Shown: positions 41,425-52,324 of the stretch, piece after piece
Layout: every line of letters starts with the position of its first letter
How positions within the stretch are numbered: the stretch's first letter is position 1
Origin: Rhynchopus sp. YZ270_cl-10
Lineage: Eukaryota > Euglenozoa > Diplonemea > Diplonemida > Diplonemidae
Reading direction: 5' to 3'
Assembly (NCBI GenBank): GCA_964035575.1
Contig: OZ037914.1
Span: 72,176-136,175, forward strand
DNA: 64,000 nt
Translations under genes and position numbers: made by a program
The notes under the pieces: generated by a model
Seen by the model: only the letters and a program-made list of their open reading frames with translations
Database searches by the model: none
What the model was told of the DNA's origin: nothing

Positions 41425-42429
41425 TTTTTTTTTTTTTTTTTTTTTTTGGTGTTGTTCAACTTAGCCCTAGGCTCGCTTTTTTTATCTACATCCAGTGACA
41501 GAGGGGGTACTTACTAGTCAAGCGAGTATGTAAACAGCTAGATGTCCAGACAAGGGCACTTTACTATTGTACTGGCAAGACAGTGCCTGAAAACACAGTT
41601 AGTGGCACTAAAATAGAAAGCATGTGGGACAACTACAACCAACACTTCCCTGCAAATAAGCAAAAGGGTCGTATGTGAGTGCAATTTTTCCCAAAAGGAA
41701 AAGGGGAGGGGATGGGACGGGAGGGTTGCTCTGTCTACCGGTGTAGTTTTATTTTGCTTTGTCTTGGGGAGGGGAGGGGAGGAGAAGGAGGGGATTGAGT
41801 GAGCCGTTTCCTCTGTAACACACAAACAAATAAAAAGGAAGTTCCATAATCTTTTTAGTAGTTTTCTTTTTGGTGAAAATTTTTGAGAACTTCAGTAAGT
41901 GTGACCTGACCCGACTGACTGACACCCAAAGGGGAAAACAACAATAACGCACAACAAAATCAACAACAACAATGGTGGGTCTCGTGCTTACCTGTGGTGG
42001 TTTTGAAAAATGAAAAATTGAAATTGACCTTCACAAGGTAAAAATGAAAAACTAAAGGAGTGAAAAAAGGAACTCAAAGGACAAGAGTTCTGTACAAACT
42101 CTACTCTACTGCACAATCTATAAAAGTGGCCCAATGGCTCCTGATGCCACTGGCCTGGCTCTTAGACAGGTCTTACTCCGAGACTGCCCTCTACCCTCAG
42201 AGCCTCGTCCAAGGGGTAAGGGCCGTCGCTGTAGACCCGTCCTAGCCAGCAGCCAACCAAAAATATTAACAAATAGGAAGGGGGCGGAAAGGGGGGAAAG
42301 GGGGGGCAAACCCCAAAGGATGAAAAGAACAAAAAACACAAAATAAAAAGGGTTAAAAATAAACATGGGGCAAACTGTCATTCTACACGCTTCTACACAC
42401 ACACTCTCACCCTCTAACTCTCTAACTCT

Positions 42430-45400
42430 CTAATTCTTTTTATTCCCCTTTTTCCCCTTCCTTCCTCCGCTCTGTCTCCCCTTCTGTCCACCACCGCGAC
42501 CATTGCGCCCTCTCTGCACCTCCTGGGGCGAGAGCACATGCTGCGTCGCTTGTGCCACTGCGTCGGTGAACACGTTCGACGTGTTGGACCTACCCTGAGC
42601 TGCATGGCGCTGGGGTCCTTTGGGAGCTGGGGAAGGAGCAGGTTGGGCGGAGGAGGTTGCATTGCCACGGCCTGCCGATGAGGAGGAGGAAGAAGTGGAG
42701 ACTGCAGGTTGGGCGATGGAGGTTGTAGTGCCACGGCCTGCAGAGGTGGAGGAAGAAGAAGAAGAAGAGGAGGCTTGAGGTTGTCGGCCTATTCCCTCTC
42801 GAGCCGCTCGTGCCTCATTCTCCCTCCTTGTACTCTCCGCTGCAAAGGCCTGCCCCCTACTGCTCCGGTTGTCCGTCAGGGCATGCAACGTCGACTTTGC
42901 CTTGCACTTTTCCTGAACCGACCACTCATGCAAACCCACCACCTTCATCACCTCATACCACTGAGTGAAAGTAGCGGTAGAGAGGGGGAGTGACAACAAG
43001 GGTCTGCCATCCTGTTTCTCTCCCTGACGGTAGTGGAACAGGGAGATCCACTTCGTCACAGAAGAAGGCACCGGCGACCCCATGGTGAGGCACGGGAAAA
43101 GACCCCCCCTCTCCGTCCGCTCCTCCTCCGTCCACATCCAAGCCTCGCTCTGCGCCCTCAGCAATTCCCTCACCCTCGCTTGCTTCTTCTGGTCAGGGAT
43201 GCCTTCCACTGACAGAGAATGCGAGCGATCCGCCCCCTCCATCGCGGTGTCGAGGTCCTCCTCCTGCTCCTGCTCATCATCATCCATCTCCTCCACCTTC
43301 ACACGCACCTCGGTGTCTGCCGCCTCGGCCTGTCGCCCCACCTCCTCCTCCAGCTGATCCCGAGAAGGGGTTCCCCAGCTGACCCTGCCTTCCCGAACGA
43401 CGATGACCGCGCTGGTCTTGCCCCAGGTGTCGCAGTATCCGGCCTCCCCTGCTATCTTCCTAACCGCCTGACGGGCGACCACCGACTCCGGGCAATCACC
43501 GTCCCCCTCCCCGTTCCCACTCCACGGCTGCTGTGTCGCCCAGCAGTACAGGAACTCGCCCGGGCACGGAGAAGCACCTTGAGGACCAAAGAGAGCCATC
43601 CAGTCGCCGACACAGTCAGGTTCGAGTCCTTCAGGGTCGTCGCCCACCGCTCTCCGCACCGCATGGCAGGGGAGGAATAGCCGCCCTTCGCACACCACCC
43701 CAAAGCACCGCCCGTATGCCACCATGCGTTCTGCCTCCAGCTGTCGGGAGAGGTTCACCGCCGTCAACAACAGAGTGGTCGCCTTCTGCTCCGACTCATG
43801 CTTAGCTGCGATGGCGTAATGCCTCTCGCAGCGTTGCCTGTCATACTCCGCCCGGAGCGACTCTCCTGCTTCGGGGTGCCGATCGCAGTCTTCCAAGTAC
43901 TGCGCATGCATCCTCTTCGCGTCCTCTGCGAGTTCCCGCTTGTGCCTGGCGGTCAGCTCCTCCACACGATGCCTGTCCGCCGCCTTCGCCTGGTCCAGAC
44001 GCACATTCTGTTCCTCCAGGAAACGACTCAACTTCCGCTGGCGGTCGCCAAAAGTGCCCCGAAGCGCGGCCAAATCCGGTCCCCACGACCGACGATGCTC
44101 CCGCCGTACCTCCAGGGCTTGCTGCCACGCGTCCGACGCACGCTGCAACGCTTCCTTCTTCTCCTGGTCCGCCTTTTGTTGTTGCTGCTTCTGCTGTTTC
44201 CGTTGCTTCTCGTGCTTCTGCTGCTTCTGTTCTGCCTGCTGCCCCTCTTCGCCCGCCATTGGCGTGTCTACCTCCTCGACGTCCTCGCCCTCGGGAGCTG
44301 GCACTGCTGGAGAAGGAGCCCGTTTAGGTGGTGGGTCTCCGCTCCCCTCCGCAGAGGCAGCCTGAGCCGGAACATTCGAGTGCAAAAAAGACAGGGCACT
44401 GAAGTATTCCGCCCTGCCAATTTGCGACAGAGGGCAGTGCTTGGACCCCTGAGCGCAGTGCAGACATGCCAAGCCACCACACGTGTGACAGCAGAAGTGT
44501 GCGTCCGACGCATCGAAGAGCTTGCTGCATTGTTCGCACTGCAGGAAAGTGTTCGACGCCTCCGCCTCCCTCGCTCCCACAAAAGCCATGGGGCGCTCTG
44601 ACTGGCACTCCCCCTTACCACCTGTGGCCTCAAAAGACAGGATGTGCTGCTGCAGAGCCGGGTCCATGGTGAGGGGCTCGTAGTGTCCCGGGATACTGCC
44701 GGATCCATCTGCCGCATCCTGGTCACCCGAGTGGAGGAGAAGGACCACTGCCTTAGGCCGTTTTCTTGGCACCATCAGAGAAGGGCGGGCGAACTCGTTG
44801 AGGATGACCACAGATACCTCAAGAGCCTCCCCTGCCCCCGCCACTGCAATGGCATCCGCCCACGTACGCTCGTCTCCTCTGTCCCCACTCGTCATCAGCC
44901 GCTGCCAGACCCCAAAATTAGGGACAGCCGCACTCGACAGATCAGCGCGGCCCTGGACCTTCTTCACTGCCGCCTGGCGCAGACCCTCCACCGTCAAATC
45001 CGTGCGCCCGGTGGCGAAGAGCAAAGCCTCAAAAGCACAGTCCCCCGCCACAAACGACCAAGTCACCTTCGAGGCTCCCAGCTTGGCCGCCTGCTCCGTC
45101 GCCCGAGGCCTCTGCGCTGCCGGGCACTCACGCAAAAACTCCCACTCACGCACCACATCGAGACCAGGCCCTTCCGGAATCACGGTGGCCGAATCGAACC
45201 TCCCGGTCCGCTTCCTCGGTGGCTCCACGTGGTCCGGCTTCACGTCCCTCTTGCGCTTCCCCTGCTGCTCCTCCGTTCGGTCTGCAGGACGACTCATATC
45301 GTCGTCAGGGTTCGCATCGTCACAGAGAGGTTCCACGGCCCCTGCACTGCGGCGTCCAAACCGGTCCATGTCCTCTGCAGACGGTGCCACATCTACCTCC

Positions 45401-48400
45401 ACACACGGCTCCCGCTTCAGGGTGGCAATCCCTACACACATAGCACCCCGCTCCAGAAAGGAAGATGCGACCTTTTTCTGGTACGCCACCGCAATGCTCT
45501 CCCGGATGCGCAACTCTGCCGACCCTGTCAGGTGCGACGTCTGTCCCGTCGTCAGGCCTCCAAGCTGCGCAATCAAGAGGTTCGCCTCGTCGCCTGCACC
45601 CCCGAAGGCTTCAAACACAATAGGGGAGAACTTGGTATTGATCTTGTTCAAATCCCGCTCGTGCTTCTCCCGTTTGACCTGGCCCTGGTTCTTCGCCGAC
45701 CAGCCCACAAACTTCGAGGCCCCTGTTCTGTAGGAAGGCAAGGTGGGGCACACGTGGGTGATGTCCAAACAACGAGGTCCATTTTCCGCCACTCCTACTG
45801 GGAGGTAGACGTCGCCTGGCCGCTTCTTCGACTCCAACTCCACTCGCACGGTCTCCTCCAAAGCAGGGTCCAAGCCCGCCCCTTGAGCAGCTCGGTACAC
45901 CGAATCCCGCAAGGCGTTGTGGCGGGCGACGCGGTGTTTGGAGTAGGGGCAGCCAAAGGTGTGGTCGCCAAAGGAGTCCATGACAACCCTTTTCTGCCCC
46001 CCCTGACATGCCGAGCAAGTCGTTCCCTCCGCATGGATGGCCACCCCTAGTCGGAAACGGGTCACAACCGCAAAATCCGCTGAAGACATCTGGTTCCTTG
46101 CTGAGGGTGTCGCCGTGAGGTACGTCCCGGAAAGCGGCAGGAGAAGGGACTTCATCCGTGCTCGGTCTCGCATGCAGAGCTGTTGCATCAACTTGTCTGC
46201 CTGGGCGTCAATCACCGCAGATGACAGACTCTGCTGCTCCAGGATCTTCTTCGGCTGGGCCCTGTCCACGTGAAACGCCACCGGTACCCTGGAGTTGTAC
46301 TCCTCAGCCGCGCTGTTCCATCTCTCCTCATCCCAGGCGAAGGCAGGGTCCAAGGCCTGCGACAGTTGCAGGTTCCCTGACTGAGAGGCGAGGGACGCAG
46401 CTGTCCGATGGTCCACGGTGCGACGGATACCCAGCCCCCCAAGCGCCACAGGAAGCGCCGCCTGCGCCCTTGCCAACTCCGGCAGCGCCCCATCCGGGTC
46501 ATGCAGAAGCGCAGCCAGGCACCTGTCGATCAGGTCGTCAAAGGCCGTCAGGTACTCCGCGCACTGTGGGATCCCCCGCATGTAGAACACCATGCGGCAG
46601 TAGCCTTCGCAGTATCTCAGTACGTAGAAGGCTGCCTGGGAGTCCCCGAGGTCCACAAGGGCTTCCAGGTTGCGGCGGGAATCGTCCACCTTCTGGGCCA
46701 TGTACTCCTCGCAGAAAGCCGCAGACCCAATGGGGATGCCCAAGAAGTCGAACCCATCCACATCCAACAGCCGGAACCCGCCTTCACCCATGGCGTCCTG
46801 TCCACCCTCGTTCAACGTGAACCCCACGGCCTCGAGATCCTCCTTGGAGACGCCACCAGTGGAGATGAGCTCACACTTGTTCGCGTTCACCTCCAACCCC
46901 AGTTCGGAGCTACGAGTGCACAGAACCTGGTACGCCTCAAAAACCGCCTTAGGGGACCCCCGCAGAGAGCCGTCATCGAGGTACCACAAAGTCCCATCCA
47001 GGCCTGGGTGCCCCTTCAGCTCTAGCGCCATCTGGTGGATGGTCAGGGAGAAGAGAAGCGGGCCCAAGGGATCTCCTTGTTGAGCTCCGCGCTGTGACCT
47101 TATGGTATCCCCACCATAAAACAGGCTGGAGGGCTCCAGGTAACACCATCGCACCCATGGGGCCAGCTCGGGGAGGTTGGCGTCGACCGCTCTTAGCATC
47201 GACAGGCGGTCTACGCAGTTGAACGCGTTACGGTAGTCAATTTTCAAAATGACTTTACCTTTTCCGCGGTTGCGCACGGCGTACTGCGAGATAACATCAG
47301 TCGCCACTGCCGCCCCCCTTGCCGTTGCCACCCCCACCTGGTTCCCTCGAAGAAGAAGCGTCCTAGCAGGCACCCGCACTCGCGCCGACAGAATCTTTCC
47401 CACCAGTCTGCGGAGAGTGTCCCCAACCGCAATCGGTCGCACGTCCTCCTCCAGGCCCGGCCCCTTTGCAGGCTTCCGGAGAGCCACCAAGTTAGCGCCG
47501 GCGAAGAACTCAGCCACCTCCACTGGAGCATTTCCTCGTGCCAAAGACGTCAACACTGCGGCCAGCGCTGCCAAAGTGCCCTTAGCCCGCCTCTGTAGGC
47601 AAAGTGTACGAAGGTGCGCGCCCGTCACGTTCGAGGGACCCGCCGCCGATGACTTCGGCATGCTCCGCAGGGCCTTCATCACCTCCACCACTGTCACCGG
47701 TGGGACCTCCTGAGGCTGGGGCCAATCCGCCTGCTCCAGGGCCTTGGAGTCGGCAGCGGCTGGGTGCTTCGTCTGAAGCTTTTCCAGCGTCGCCGGTGTC
47801 TGTGGGGCGAGGCCGTCGCTGGTAGCGCAAGACATGGCCTGGCTCGGGAGTCCTGCTCTCGCTTTGGCGATGGTGCGCTTCCGTCTCCCTTCGTCAGTGT
47901 CCTCATCCGACCACCCAGAGGGCCTTGGCTTCCGCTCCTCTACCGTTTGCTCCCACAGGGCGACATACTGGCCAGCCTTCCAAGCCTCCAAGTCCTTCCC
48001 CCAGGTGCTCGTCAAACGTCGCTCCTGGTCCTTGCCCCCTCGTTCTGTCCGTGTCCGGTGCAACACAGTGAAGAACAGTGCAAGGCGCTTCCAGGCCACC
48101 TCGTCTTGGTACTCAAGGATGTCCATAAGAACCCTCAGGAAGAGCTCGCTGTACAGCTGCAGGTGTTTGTCTGGGCACCCGCCCTTCAGCTGGATCCTGG
48201 TGGTCCCCATGACTTCAAAGGAGGGGAGGTCATCCTGATCTGTCAGCATTCCTCGACTGGAGGGAGACGGAGCGGTGAAGCCTTCTTCGCCAAAGTGCAC
48301 CGTACAGGTGTTGCAGACCTCCTTGCTCTGCGGCAATAGCATGTCGCACTGATCGTTCGCACAGCGCGACATGCCCAAGTGGCCCAACAGCTCGTCGGGG

Positions 48401-50142
48401 ATGTACGCCCCATCCGCCTGGTGGCGACGCATGTGCTGCAGCAAGCCCTTACGAGACAGGCCCCCGACCGCATCACTCGAAGACAAAATTCCCGCTCTGC
48501 ATCCATCAAAGGGGCAGAACACCCGATCCGCATTGATGTGTCCCAGCTTGGTAGCCAGGGGGGCGGTGGTGGTGGTGTTGGTGGGGATGATGCCATCCAA
48601 ATGCGCTGTGTCCAGCACTGCCTGCCGAGCCTCCTTCCTCATCTTCTCTGCCATCCCCTCCTTGGTCTTCCCCACCTCCGGGACAAGCTCCACTGCCTCA
48701 AAGTGAGAGTCACAGAGAGCGATGACGACCGTGGGAAGTTTCGCTTGGAAGCTCTCCGCGTACGACTTGGCGACTCTTTTGCTACCAGGGGTGATGCGCA
48801 CGAGGGGGTTCTCTTCCGATGCCTGCACCACCACGATGTTGATGCGGGATGCTGTCGCGGTGAGCTGAAGCCCCAAGTGGTTGAGGTGGGCCTCGCCGGT
48901 CACACCATTGGCAAACTCCGTCATGGCCTCCTGCGACCCCAGCACCTGCACCAGGCGGTTCGACACCTCCACTGCTGTGTCATACAGCTGCTTGCGCATT
49001 GCCCTCACGTCCGGCTGCGTGTCGTGGTCCCAGAGGTGTAGTGCCACATAACCACAATCATTAGTAGACACGTTGGGGATGCGTTTAGCTCCAAACTTCG
49101 CCAGAGTCGCGTCCACAGACACCGCCTGCTCTGTATACGCAGGAGCGTTCACGTTTGCGCACCCACCGGTCAACGCAAACGGGGACAAGCTTACCGGGTG
49201 CTCCGGATCAGCAGGGGCAGGGCGCAGGTCCCAGGGCGTCACCGCTCGCCACAACAACGACAGCAAGACCAGTAGGGACACCGCCAGCATGCCAAATGCC
49301 ATCCCGATCCTACGAGTCCACCTGCGTGCTGCCACACGGCGCACCTCCAAGAGAAGAACCCAGCCAAGTGGGCGCGCGACGCCGACCAGTGCCACAAAAC
49401 CCGCCAAACAACCACCTGCGGACCATGCAACCCACACCCACTCGGCTGCACGCACCGACAACTGACCCACCCCCATCACACTGGCTCTCACCAAGCTGGC
49501 AGCCACTCGGATCCCTCCGGTCCATCGGTGCACTCGCTCGCTCGCCCCTTCCAGCCACCGCCACCCCCTGCGTGCGCGGCACAGTCCCCGCAGCAGACCC
49601 ACCCCCAGCACCTCCGCGTCCCGAAACAGCGCACAACCCAAAGCATGTGGCGCTGACCTCCCAAGCTCAGACCCCACAAAAACCAGAACCCAGATGGCCA
49701 CACACTGCAAAGCACCTCTCAACGCATCGGCGACCCTGATCCTGCGGAAAACTGGGTGCGCTGCCGGGGAGGGCGGACGATTGCAGGGCGCCTTGCGCCG
49801 ACGGAGCCTGCCCGCCTGTGACTTGGTCCAGTTCAAGGACCGGTGTCCTCGTCGCGTCCTCCTGGTCCTCCTGCCCACCAGCCACAAAATGAGATGACTG
49901 AGGGTAGGGGCGCGTCTGTCCTTCCACAGATCCAGGACCGCGAACGACACAAACACTCCCCACTCAGGTGCCTCGGCTACCCAGCAGGGGTCAGGCTGAC
50001 GCAAGGAGGTGAAGACCTCCCAGAGGTTGCACCACCAGTCGAACCAAAACTCTATCTGTACACACCCCTTTTGCCACACCCGCATCATCACACAGCCACT
50101 CTGTCCTTCTCGCCCCGCAAGGCTGACCCCGAACACCAGCAT
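42430..50142 (-). CDS. LINE-A polyprotein, intact (OTU-ZnF-RT-RLE-OTU), 2,570 aa
   Basis: Start set at the ATG 50142 (GMLVFGVSLAGREG), conserved in family C. The frame is open much further 5', but only through repeats and without a shared ATG. Approximate residues: hydrophobic segments ~135-155, 235-265 and 282-303 (FGMLAVSLLVLLSLLW); OTU-1 (STNDCGYVAL 361, SHFEAVEL 480); C2H2-type finger (CPFDGC, LLQHMRRH) and Cys cluster 544-600; RT (KIDYRNAFNCVD 969, GAQQGDPLGPLLFS, WYLDDGS 1054, FDFLGIPIG); CCHC knuckle 1376 and RLE (RPGDVYLPVG, LDITHV ~1440-1460); OTU-2 (VAGDCAFEAL 1699, GHYEPL 1821); zinc module 1862-1895 (CEQC, HFCCHTC, CLHC); Gln/Lys coiled coil 1964-2014; Ser-rich tail. No APE endonuclease motif was seen. 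RLE-type LINEs nick a target and prime reverse transcription from it. Confidence 0.87.
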   Translation of the reverse strand: MLVFGVSLAGREGQSGCVMMRVWQKGCVQIEFWFDWWCNLWEVFTSLRQPDPCWVAEAPEWGVFVSFAVLDLWKDRRAPTLSHLILWLVGRRTRRTRRGHRSLNWTKSQAGRLRRRKAPCNRPPSPAAHPVFRRIRVADALRGALQCVAIWVLVFVGSELGRSAPHALGCALFRDAEVLGVGLLRGLCRARRGWRWLEGASERVHRWTGGIRVAASLVRASVMGVGQLSVRAAEWVWVAWSAGGCLAGFVALVGVARPLGWVLLLEVRRVAARRWTRRIGMAFGMLAVSLLVLLSLLWRAVTPWDLRPAPADPEHPVSLSPFALTGGCANVNAPAYTEQAVSVDATLAKFGAKRIPNVSTNDCGYVALHLWDHDTQPDVRAMRKQLYDTAVEVSNRLVQVLGSQEAMTEFANGVTGEAHLNHLGLQLTATASRINIVVVQASEENPLVRITPGSKRVAKSYAESFQAKLPTVVIALCDSHFEAVELVPEVGKTKEGMAEKMRKEARQAVLDTAHLDGIIPTNTTTTAPLATKLGHINADRVFCPFDGCRAGILSSSDAVGGLSRKGLLQHMRRHQADGAYIPDELLGHLGMSRCANDQCDMLLPQSKEVCNTCTVHFGEEGFTAPSPSSRGMLTDQDDLPSFEVMGTTRIQLKGGCPDKHLQLYSELFLRVLMDILEYQDEVAWKRLALFFTVLHRTRTERGGKDQERRLTSTWGKDLEAWKAGQYVALWEQTVEERKPRPSGWSDEDTDEGRRKRTIAKARAGLPSQAMSCATSDGLAPQTPATLEKLQTKHPAAADSKALEQADWPQPQEVPPVTVVEVMKALRSMPKSSAAGPSNVTGAHLRTLCLQRRAKGTLAALAAVLTSLARGNAPVEVAEFFAGANLVALRKPAKGPGLEEDVRPIAVGDTLRRLVGKILSARVRVPARTLLLRGNQVGVATARGAAVATDVISQYAVRNRGKGKVILKIDYRNAFNCVDRLSMLRAVDANLPELAPWVRWCYLEPSSLFYGGDTIRSQRGAQQGDPLGPLLFSLTIHQMALELKGHPGLDGTLWYLDDGSLRGSPKAVFEAYQVLCTRSSELGLEVNANKCELISTGGVSKEDLEAVGFTLNEGGQDAMGEGGFRLLDVDGFDFLGIPIGSAAFCEEYMAQKVDDSRRNLEALVDLGDSQAAFYVLRYCEGYCRMVFYMRGIPQCAEYLTAFDDLIDRCLAALLHDPDGALPELARAQAALPVALGGLGIRRTVDHRTAASLASQSGNLQLSQALDPAFAWDEERWNSAAEEYNSRVPVAFHVDRAQPKKILEQQSLSSAVIDAQADKLMQQLCMRDRARMKSLLLPLSGTYLTATPSARNQMSSADFAVVTRFRLGVAIHAEGTTCSACQGGQKRVVMDSFGDHTFGCPYSKHRVARHNALRDSVYRAAQGAGLDPALEETVRVELESKKRPGDVYLPVGVAENGPRCLDITHVCPTLPSYRTGASKFVGWSAKNQGQVKREKHERDLNKINTKFSPIVFEAFGGAGDEANLLIAQLGGLTTGQTSHLTGSAELRIRESIAVAYQKKVASSFLERGAMCVGIATLKREPCVEVDVAPSAEDMDRFGRRSAGAVEPLCDDANPDDDMSRPADRTEEQQGKRKRDVKPDHVEPPRKRTGRFDSATVIPEGPGLDVVREWEFLRECPAAQRPRATEQAAKLGASKVTWSFVAGDCAFEALLFATGRTDLTVEGLRQAAVKKVQGRADLSSAAVPNFGVWQRLMTSGDRGDERTWADAIAVAGAGEALEVSVVILNEFARPSLMVPRKRPKAVVLLLHSGDQDAADGSGSIPGHYEPLTMDPALQQHILSFEATGGKGECQSERPMAFVGAREAEASNTFLQCEQCSKLFDASDAHFCCHTCGGLACLHCAQGSKHCPLSQIGRAEYFSALSFLHSNVPAQAASAEGSGDPPPKRAPSPAVPAPEGEDVEEVDTPMAGEEGQQAEQKQQKHEKQRKQQKQQQQKADQEKKEALQRASDAWQQALEVRREHRRSWGPDLAALRGTFGDRQRKLSRFLEEQNVRLDQAKAADRHRVEELTARHKRELAEDAKRMHAQYLEDCDRHPEAGESLRAEYDRQRCERHYAIAAKHESEQKATTLLLTAVNLSRQLEAERMVAYGRCFGVVCEGRLFLPCHAVRRAVGDDPEGLEPDCVGDWMALFGPQGASPCPGEFLYCWATQQPWSGNGEGDGDCPESVVARQAVRKIAGEAGYCDTWGKTSAVIVVREGRVSWGTPSRDQLEEEVGRQAEAADTEVRVKVEEMDDDEQEQEEDLDTAMEGADRSHSLSVEGIPDQKKQARVRELLRAQSEAWMWTEEERTERGGLFPCLTMGSPVPSSVTKWISLFHYRQGEKQDGRPLLSLPLSTATFTQWYEVMKVVGLHEWSVQEKCKAKSTLHALTDNRSSRGQAFAAESTRRENEARAAREGIGRQPQASSSSSSSSTSAGRGTTTSIAQPAVSTSSSSSSAGRGNATSSAQPAPSPAPKGPQRHAAQGRSNTSNVFTDAVAQATQHVLSPQEVQRGRNGRGGGQKGRQSGGRKGKKGNKKN

Positions 50143-50159
50143 ACCTCGCTCACCACCCC

Positions 50160-51900
50160 CTAGGTTGTTGTCGCTGATGTTGTTGCTGCGTCTGCTGTTG
50201 ATGTTGGTGCTGCTGTTGGACCTGCTGTTGGAACTGCTGCTGCAGAAGTCTTTGGAACTGCAGTTGAAACTGCTGTTGTGCCTGCTGTTGGAACTGCTGC
50301 TGGAACTGCTTTTGGAGACGCTGTTGGAACCGCTGCTGCAGAAGTCTGTGGAACTGCTGTTGAAACTGCTGTTAAGCCTACTGTTGGAACTGCTGTTGGA
50401 CCTGCCGTTAGAGCTGCTGCCGCAGAAGTCCTTGCTGATGAAACTGCTGTTGTGCCTGCTGTTGTGCCTGTTGCTGGAACTGCTTTTGGAAACGCTGTTG
50501 GAACTGCTGCTGCAGAAGCCATTGGAACTGCTGTTGAAACTGCTGTTGTTGAGCCTGCTGTTGGAACTGCTGTTGGACCTGCCGTTAGAGCTGCTGCCGC
50601 AGAAGTCCTTGCTGATGAAACTGCTGTTGTGCCTGCTGTTGTGCCTGTTGCTGGAACTGCTTTTGGAAACGCTGTTGGAACTGCTGCTGCAGAAGCCATT
50701 GGAACTGCTGTTGAAACTGCTGTTGTTGAGCCTGCTGTTGGAACTGCTGTTGGACCTGCCGTTAGAGCTGCTGCCGCAGAAGTCCTTGCTGATGAAACTG
50801 CTGTTGTGCCTGCTGTTGTGCCTGTTGCTGGAACTGCTTTTGGAAACGCTGTTGGAACTGCTGCTGCAGAAGCCATTGGAACTGCTGTTGAAACTGCTGT
50901 TGTTGAGCCTGCTGTTGGAACTGCTGATGGACCTGCCGTTGGAGCTGCTGCTGCAGAAGTCTTTGGAACTGCAGTTGAAACTGCTGTTGTGCCTGCTGTT
51001 GGAACTGCTGCTGGACCTGCTGTTGGACCTGCTGTTGGAACCGCTGCTGCAGAAGTCTTTGGAACTGCAGTTGAAACTGCTGTTGTGCCTGCTGTTGGAA
51101 CTGCTGCTGGAACTGCTTTTGGAGACGCTGTTGGAACCGCTGCTGCAGAAGTCTGTGGAACTGCTGTTGAAACTGCTGTTAAGCCTACTGTTGGAACTGC
51201 TGTTGAACCTGCCGTTAGAGCTGCTGCCGCAGAAGTCCTTGCTGATGAAACTGCTGTTGTGCCTGCTGTTGTGCCTGTTGCTGGAACTGCTTTTGGAAAC
51301 GCTGTTGGAACTGCTGCTGCAGAAGCCATTGGAACTGCTGTTGAAACTGCTGTTGTTGAGCCTGCTGTTGGAACTGCTGATGGACCTGCCGTTGGAGCTG
51401 CTGCTGCAGAAGTCTTTGGAACTGCAGTTGAAACTGCTGTTGTGCCTGCTGTTGGAACTGCTGCTGGACCTGCTGTTGGACCTGCTGTTGGAACCGCTGC
51501 TGCAGAAGTCTGTGGAACTGCTGTTGAAACTGCTGTTAAGCCTACTGTTGGAACTGCTGTTGGACCTGCCGTTAGAGCTGCTGCCGCAGAAGTCCTTGCT
51601 GTTGAAACTGCTGTTGTTGAGCCTGCTGTTGGAACTGCTGATGGACCTGCCGTTGGAGCTGCTGCTGCAGAAGTCTTTGGAACTGCAGTTGAAACTGCTG
51701 TTGTGCCTGCTGTTGGAACTGCTGCTGGAACTGCTGCTGGAACTGCTTTTGGAAACGCTCGTGGAACTGCTGCTGCAGAAGCCGTTGGAACTGCTGTTTA
51801 AACTGCTGTTGGACCTGCTGTTGGAACCGCTGCTGCAGAAGCCTTTGGAACTGCTGGTGAAAAAGCTGTAGAGCCTGCTGTTGGAACTGCTGCTGTAAAG
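50160..51900 (-). repeat. 177-bp higher-order CTG-rich repeat in LINE-A 5' region
   Basis: Short ctgctgttggaa-type units are organised in a higher-order period. cctgccgttagagctgctgc recurs at 50401, 50578 and 50755 and, with one change, at 50932, exactly 177 bp apart. 177 is a multiple of three and stops are rare, so four frames are open for over 1 kb. It was probably a 5' UTR repeat. Confidence 0.8.
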
Positions 51901-52246
51901 GCCTTTGGAACTGCTGCTGCTGCACACCAGGGGTGATACTGGGACCCCACCCAGGACTCCGAAGATTTCGTTTTTGCTGCTATCACAGTTGCAGCCACTG
52001 ATGTGGTTGGGCATACATTGCCTCTTTTTGGGGATATCATGGGGGGAAGGGGGGTGTGGGTTGTTATGACAACAGTTCTTTGCTTTGTTGCCTCCACACA
52101 CGTTTTTGTTGCTGCTATCAAAGCTGCAGCTGCTTGGGTTGTTGGGCTCAAGAGGCCTCTTTTTGGGGTAAAAAAGGGGGGGAAGGGGGCTCCTGCCACT
52201 GATGAGGAAGCTGTTGTAGCTGCCGCTCCTGCTGTTGGTGCTCCTG

Positions 52247-52283
52247 CTACTGCTGTTGATGCAGCTTAAGTTGTTGCTCCTGT

Positions 52284-52324
<41 letters not shown>

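Noticed and set aside
50009-51871. Long plus-strand Leu-rich and Ala/Val-rich frames and a minus-strand Thr/Ala/Val frame
   Set aside because: They are readings of the 177-bp CTG-rich repeat in frames without stops. Composition is purely repeat-driven.
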